From an uncultured Angelakisella sp. (GTDB lineage: Bacteria > Bacillota > Clostridia > Oscillospirales > Ruminococcaceae), in assembly GCA_904420255.1 (NCBI GenBank), contig CAJFUT010000220.1:1-8419 (forward strand): 8,419 nt of DNA, read 5' to 3'. Positions 6,543 to 8,419 of this stretch are shown piece by piece (positions within the stretch are counted from its first letter, which is position 1; each line of letters starts with the position of its first letter). The notes beneath the pieces were generated by a model that was not told the DNA's origin, made no database searches, and saw only the letters and a program-made list of their open reading frames with translations. Both the position numbers and the translations under genes were made by a program.

Positions 6543-6788
6543 ATGCGTTTGGACAAATATCTCAAGGTTTCCAGGATCATCAAGCGGCGCACCGTAGCCA
6601 ACGAGGCCTGCGACGCCCAGCGGGTCCTGGTGAATGGGAAGCCCGCCCGGGCCTCCTATGAGGTGAAGCTGGGGGACCGCATCGAGGTGAACCTGGGGCA
6701 AAAGCCCCTGGTGATCCGGGTGACCGGCCTCAGCGAGGTGACCACCAAGGACAGCGCCTCCGGCAACTTCGAGGTGCTGGAGGGGTAA
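6543..6788 (+). CDS. rqcP: RqcP (YabO) S4-domain ribosome quality control factor
   Basis: The small RNA-binding protein consists of a single S4 domain in 81 residues. MRLDKYLKVSRIIKRRT at the N-terminus and VNGKPARASYEVKLGD (30-45) are near-identical in pattern to B. subtilis YabO, now named RqcP. In B. subtilis, RqcP binds stalled 50S subunits with RqcH and stabilises the peptidyl-tRNA during template-free C-terminal alanine tailing. The basic residues Arg2, Arg15 and Arg16 that would face rRNA or tRNA are kept. The start at 6543 is chosen because GGAAGG (6531-6536) lies 6 bases upstream and the family begins MRLDK. An in-frame ATG at 6507 would begin inside the terminator loop. Generic annotation would call it an Hsp15-like S4 protein, but it lacks Hsp15's longer C-terminus. 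Transcription must pass the hup terminator. Confidence 0.93.
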   Translation: MRLDKYLKVSRIIKRRTVANEACDAQRVLVNGKPARASYEVKLGDRIEVNLGQKPLVIRVTGLSEVTTKDSASGNFEVLEG

Positions 6789-6814
6789 TATCTCCTTTTC
6801 CTCCCGCATATTCT
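6786..6814 (+). promoter_or_regulatory. Candidate sigma-E promoter for yabP-yabQ
   Basis: TAATATC (6786-6792) matches the sigma-E -35 consensus KMATATT at 6 of 7 positions. After a 14-base spacer, CATATTCT (6807-6814) matches the fixed positions of CATACAnT at 5 of 7. The -35 overlaps the rqcP stop codon. The start would be near 6821, at the foot of a hairpin. In B. subtilis yabP and yabQ are sigma-E controlled, so position and function agree, but the -10 match is imperfect. Confidence 0.45.
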
Positions 6815-6820
6815 GGTAAT

Positions 6821-6847
6821 GCCCCTCCGGTCAGCGCCGGAGGAGGC
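6821..6847 (+). repeat. Inverted repeat (hairpin) in the yabP leader
   Basis: CCTCCGG (6824-6830) pairs perfectly with CCGGAGG (6837-6843) around TCAGCG. Three further pairs (6821-6823 with 6845-6847) form across a bulged A at 6844. No U-tract follows, so it is not a terminator. It would sit at the very 5' end of a transcript from the candidate sigma-E promoter and could protect it from decay. Its right arm contains a GGAGGAGG sequence. Confidence 0.6.
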
Positions 6848-6883
6848 CAGGATGGGACAACGCCGCCAAAAGGGAGGAAGACA

Positions 6884-7159
6884 ATGGAAAACAAGCAGCT
6901 GGCCGTACCCCACAGCATCATTGTGGAGGAGCGGAAAAATGTAAGCATCAGCGGGGTCACCGACGTGGAGAGCTTCGACGAGGAAACGGTGGTTCTGATG
7001 ACCGACCTGGGGGAGCTGATCATCAAGGGGTTCGGCCTGCACATCAGCAAAATCGACGTACAGTCCGGGGACCTGGCCCTGGAGGGGGAAATCTACAACA
7101 TCGGCTACAGCGATCCGCAGCCGGGCGGCGGCGGGCTTCTGAGCCGCTTGTTCCGCTGA
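6884..7159 (+). CDS. yabP: YabP sporulation protein
   Basis: The 91-residue YabP/YqfC-family protein is a sporulation protein expressed in the mother cell in Bacillus. The conserved beta-rich core is visible: PHSIIVEERKNVSISGVTDV (9-28), SFDEETVVLMTDLGELIIKG (30-49), then LHISKIDVQSGDL and EGEIYNIGYSD. There is no signal peptide or membrane span. The Gly-rich tail ends LLSRLFR. The exact biochemical role is unknown even in B. subtilis. GGGAGGA (6872-6878) gives the start. The gene is 9 bases before yabQ and preceded by a 95-base leader with a hairpin and a candidate sigma-E promoter. Confidence 0.95.
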   Translation: MENKQLAVPHSIIVEERKNVSISGVTDVESFDEETVVLMTDLGELIIKGFGLHISKIDVQSGDLALEGEIYNIGYSDPQPGGGGLLSRLFR

Positions 7160-7168
7160 GGTGCCCTT

Positions 7169-7690
7169 ATGGCCATTGCCATCGCGGAGCAGACCTCGGT
7201 CTTTTTCCGCTCCCTTCTGCTGGGGGCGGTTTTGGGCTGTTTGTATGATTTTTTCCGGATCACCCGGCTGGCCTTCATCATCCCCTCTCTTCTGGTGCTG
7301 GTGGAGGACCTGCTGTTCTTCCTCTTTTCCACAGTGATCCTCTTTGGGTTCATGCTGGAAAACAGCTATGGCCAGATCCGCTATTTCATCCTGCTGGGGG
7401 TGGTCCTGGGCTGGACCATCTACTATTTTTCGGTGGGTTCCCTGGTGATGAAATGCTCGGCGGGGATCATACGGCTGTTCCGGGCGGTGTTCGCCTTCTG
7501 CTGGCGGCCCTTCGCCCGGGCCGGCCGCAGGCTTTCGGACGCGGGGAGGGCGGCGGGGGGACGGATGCAGGAGGCCGCCGCGGGGCTAAAATACCGCTTG
7601 AAATTCAGGGTCCTTATGATGTATAATAAAACAAATCGTGGGCAAAGGGACGGTGAAAAGAATGAGCGGAAAGGAACGGGCGAGGGATAA
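7169..7690 (+). CDS. yabQ: YabQ spore-cortex membrane protein
   Basis: The 173-residue integral membrane protein is homologous by pattern and position to B. subtilis YabQ, which localises to the membranes around the forespore and is essential for cortex formation. About four hydrophobic spans are visible (roughly 11-28, 36-62, 72-90 and 92-112). The family-type segment GAVLGCLYDFFRITR (19-33) and the start AEQTSVFFRS are present. From about residue 113 a basic, hydrophilic tail follows (RPFARAGRR to KTNRGQRDGEKN). The last 20 or so codons overlap a candidate sigma-A promoter and the start of divIC, which may explain their low-complexity K/N/R/E/G composition. GAGGTG upstream sets the start. 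Mother-cell expression with yabP is inferred. Confidence 0.93.
   Translation: MAIAIAEQTSVFFRSLLLGAVLGCLYDFFRITRLAFIIPSLLVLVEDLLFFLFSTVILFGFMLENSYGQIRYFILLGVVLGWTIYYFSVGSLVMKCSAGIIRLFRAVFAFCWRPFARAGRRLSDAGRAAGGRMQEAAAGLKYRLKFRVLMMYNKTNRGQRDGEKNERKGTGEG
7598..7627 (+). promoter_or_regulatory. divIC: Candidate sigma-A promoter for divIC inside yabQ
   Basis: TTGAAA (7598-7603, 5 of 6) and a perfect TATAAT (7622-7627) are separated by 18 bases. They stand in one of the few AT-rich patches of the region. The start would fall near 7634, about 28 bases before the divIC ATG. This provides a growth-phase promoter for a division gene that otherwise follows sporulation genes. Confidence 0.65.
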
Positions 7691-7964
7691 CCCTTTTTCC
7701 ATCAATTCCCTGCTGAAAATCGCCTGTATTCTTCTGCTGCTTCTTTTTGCCGTGTTTTTTGTCAAAACCAAGCTGGATATCGCAAAGATGCAGGAGCAGC
7801 TGGTGGAAATGGAACAGCAGGTGGAGCAGCAGGAGCTGGAAAACAAGGACGCCGAGCTGGCCCTCCGGCAGGATGAGGAAACCATGGAGCGGACGGCCCG
7901 GGAAAAGCTGGACTACGCCCACCCCGACGAACGGGTCTTTGTGGATATTTCAGGCGCGAATTAG
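7662..7964 (+). CDS. divIC: DivIC/FtsB-family septum formation protein
   Basis: The 100-residue bitopic protein of the divisome bridges the membrane and partners FtsL and DivIB/FtsQ to activate septal peptidoglycan synthesis. A short basic cytoplasmic N-terminus is followed by one membrane span (about 16-34, LLKIACILLLLLFAVFFV). An extracytoplasmic coiled coil runs about 38-75 (MQEQLVEMEQQVEQQELENK). The conserved FtsB/DivIC C-terminal motif AREKLDYAHPDERVFVD occupies 79-95. The ATG at 7662 is preferred: GGTGA lies 5 bases upstream and a candidate promoter would begin transcription near 7634. That leaves an in-frame GTG at 7638 almost no leader. The start lies 29 bases inside yabQ. Low sequence conservation makes DivIC hard to tell from FtsL by sequence alone, but the yabQ-divIC-yabR order settles it. 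Confidence 0.92.
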   Translation: MSGKERARDNPFSINSLLKIACILLLLLFAVFFVKTKLDIAKMQEQLVEMEQQVEQQELENKDAELALRQDEETMERTAREKLDYAHPDERVFVDISGAN

Positions 7965-7972
7965 TGTGTGTG

Positions 7973-7977
7973 GGAGG
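7973..7977 (+). promoter_or_regulatory. Ribosome-binding site that selects a TTG start for yabR
   Basis: GGAGG lies 7 bases before the TTG at 7985. No ATG occurs in frame until inside the S1 domain (Met16), so this site decides the start. Confidence 0.8.
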
Positions 7978-7984
7978 AACAGAT

Positions 7985-8419
7985 TTGGTATCGGTAGGAA
8001 GTATCGTAGCCGGCAAAGTGGTCAAGGTGATGAATTACGGAGCCTTTGTGGACCTGGAGGGGGGCGGCTCCGGCATGATCCACATTTCTGAGGTGGCCAA
8101 TACCTATGTGAAGGATATCAACGACTACCTGAAGGTGGGGGATGAGGTCACCGTCAAGGTGATCGGGGTCAATGAGCAGGGGAAGGTGAGCCTTTCCATC
8201 AAGGAAACCATGGACAAGACCCCCGCCGGGGCTCCCAGGCGGGACGGCGGCCGGCCCCAGCAGCGCAGCTACGCGCCGCGCTCCTATAACCGCCCGGCCC
8301 CCATTCCCAGCACCGGCGACGCCTTTGAGGATATGCTGAACCGCTACAAAAAATCCAGCGACGACAGGATGTCCGACCTGAAACGGGTGCTGGACACCCG
8401 CCGGGGCAGCGCCAACCGG
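7985..8419 (+). CDS. yabR: YabR-like S1 RNA-binding domain protein, TTG start, 3' end outside window
   Basis: 145 codons are visible with no stop before the edge. One S1 (OB-fold) domain occupies about residues 2-74: VGSIVAGKVVKVMNYGAFVD, GMIHISEVA (30-38), DYLKVGDEVTVKVIGV and KVSLSIKE. These are the standard S1 landmarks, with Phe21 and His33 at the usual nucleic-acid-binding positions. A Pro/Arg/Gln-rich, probably disordered linker (79-110) follows. A conserved-looking C-terminal helix comes last (AFEDMLNRYKKSSDDRMSDL, about 113-132), as in the Bacillus YabR/YugI type of general stress or RNA-binding S1 proteins. TTG is the start because GGAGG is 7 bases upstream and the domain begins there. 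It follows divIC by 20 bases with no terminator, so it is probably co-transcribed. The precise RNA target is unknown. Confidence 0.92.
   Translation, partial: MVSVGSIVAGKVVKVMNYGAFVDLEGGGSGMIHISEVANTYVKDINDYLKVGDEVTVKVIGVNEQGKVSLSIKETMDKTPAGAPRRDGGRPQQRSYAPRSYNRPAPIPSTGDAFEDMLNRYKKSSDDRMSDLKRVLDTRRGSANR

Noticed and set aside
7638..7661. GTG start for divIC
   Set aside because: No ribosome site precedes it, and the candidate transcription start near 7634 leaves almost no leader. The ATG at 7662 has GGTGA at a suitable distance.

Overview
The window is a gene-dense, high-GC (roughly 60% by eye) piece of chromosome from an endospore-forming Clostridia-type bacterium, most likely of the Oscillospiraceae/Ruminococcaceae. 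All supported genes are on the + strand. The evidence for this assignment is the sporulation genes yabP, yabQ and a spoVB-family flippase, the hemZ-type radical SAM gene, Clostridia-like gene order, and strong GGAGG ribosome-binding sites. I see no mobile element, CRISPR array, tRNA or rRNA. The only sizeable non-coding stretch is 3507-3629.

Region 1 (1-3506) is a tightly packed operon. It holds the 3' end of a long RelA/SpoT-type (p)ppGpp synthetase/hydrolase, dtd (D-aminoacyl-tRNA deacylase), a glyoxalase II-like metallo-beta-lactamase hydrolase, hemZ, and a small uncharacterised protein with a helical N-terminal region and a C-terminal zinc ribbon. Gaps are 24, 10, -4 and 17 bases. A 13-bp hairpin at 3527-3556 may end this unit.

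Region 2 (3507-8419) resembles the Bacillus subtilis yabM-yabN-yabO-yabP-yabQ-divIC-yabR cluster. It holds a spoVB/yabM-family flippase, mazG, an inserted HU gene (hup), rqcP (yabO), yabP, yabQ, divIC and a yabR-like S1-domain gene that starts with TTG and runs off the window. It mixes housekeeping functions (nucleotide sanitation, nucleoid structure, ribosome quality control, division) with spore-cortex functions.

The sequence offers a plausible regulatory logic for this mixture. There are two candidate sigma-E promoters, one before the spoVB-like gene with a full match to the -10 consensus and one before yabP. There are two candidate sigma-A promoters, one for mazG-hup overlapping the spoVB-like stop codon and one for divIC inside the yabQ tail. 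A strong intrinsic terminator lies between hup and rqcP. If real, the co-directional cluster is cut into alternating vegetative and mother-cell units. I find no wholly new system. The best candidates for new biology are the zinc-ribbon protein and the promoter/hairpin architecture. All promoter calls are consensus matches by eye and are untested.
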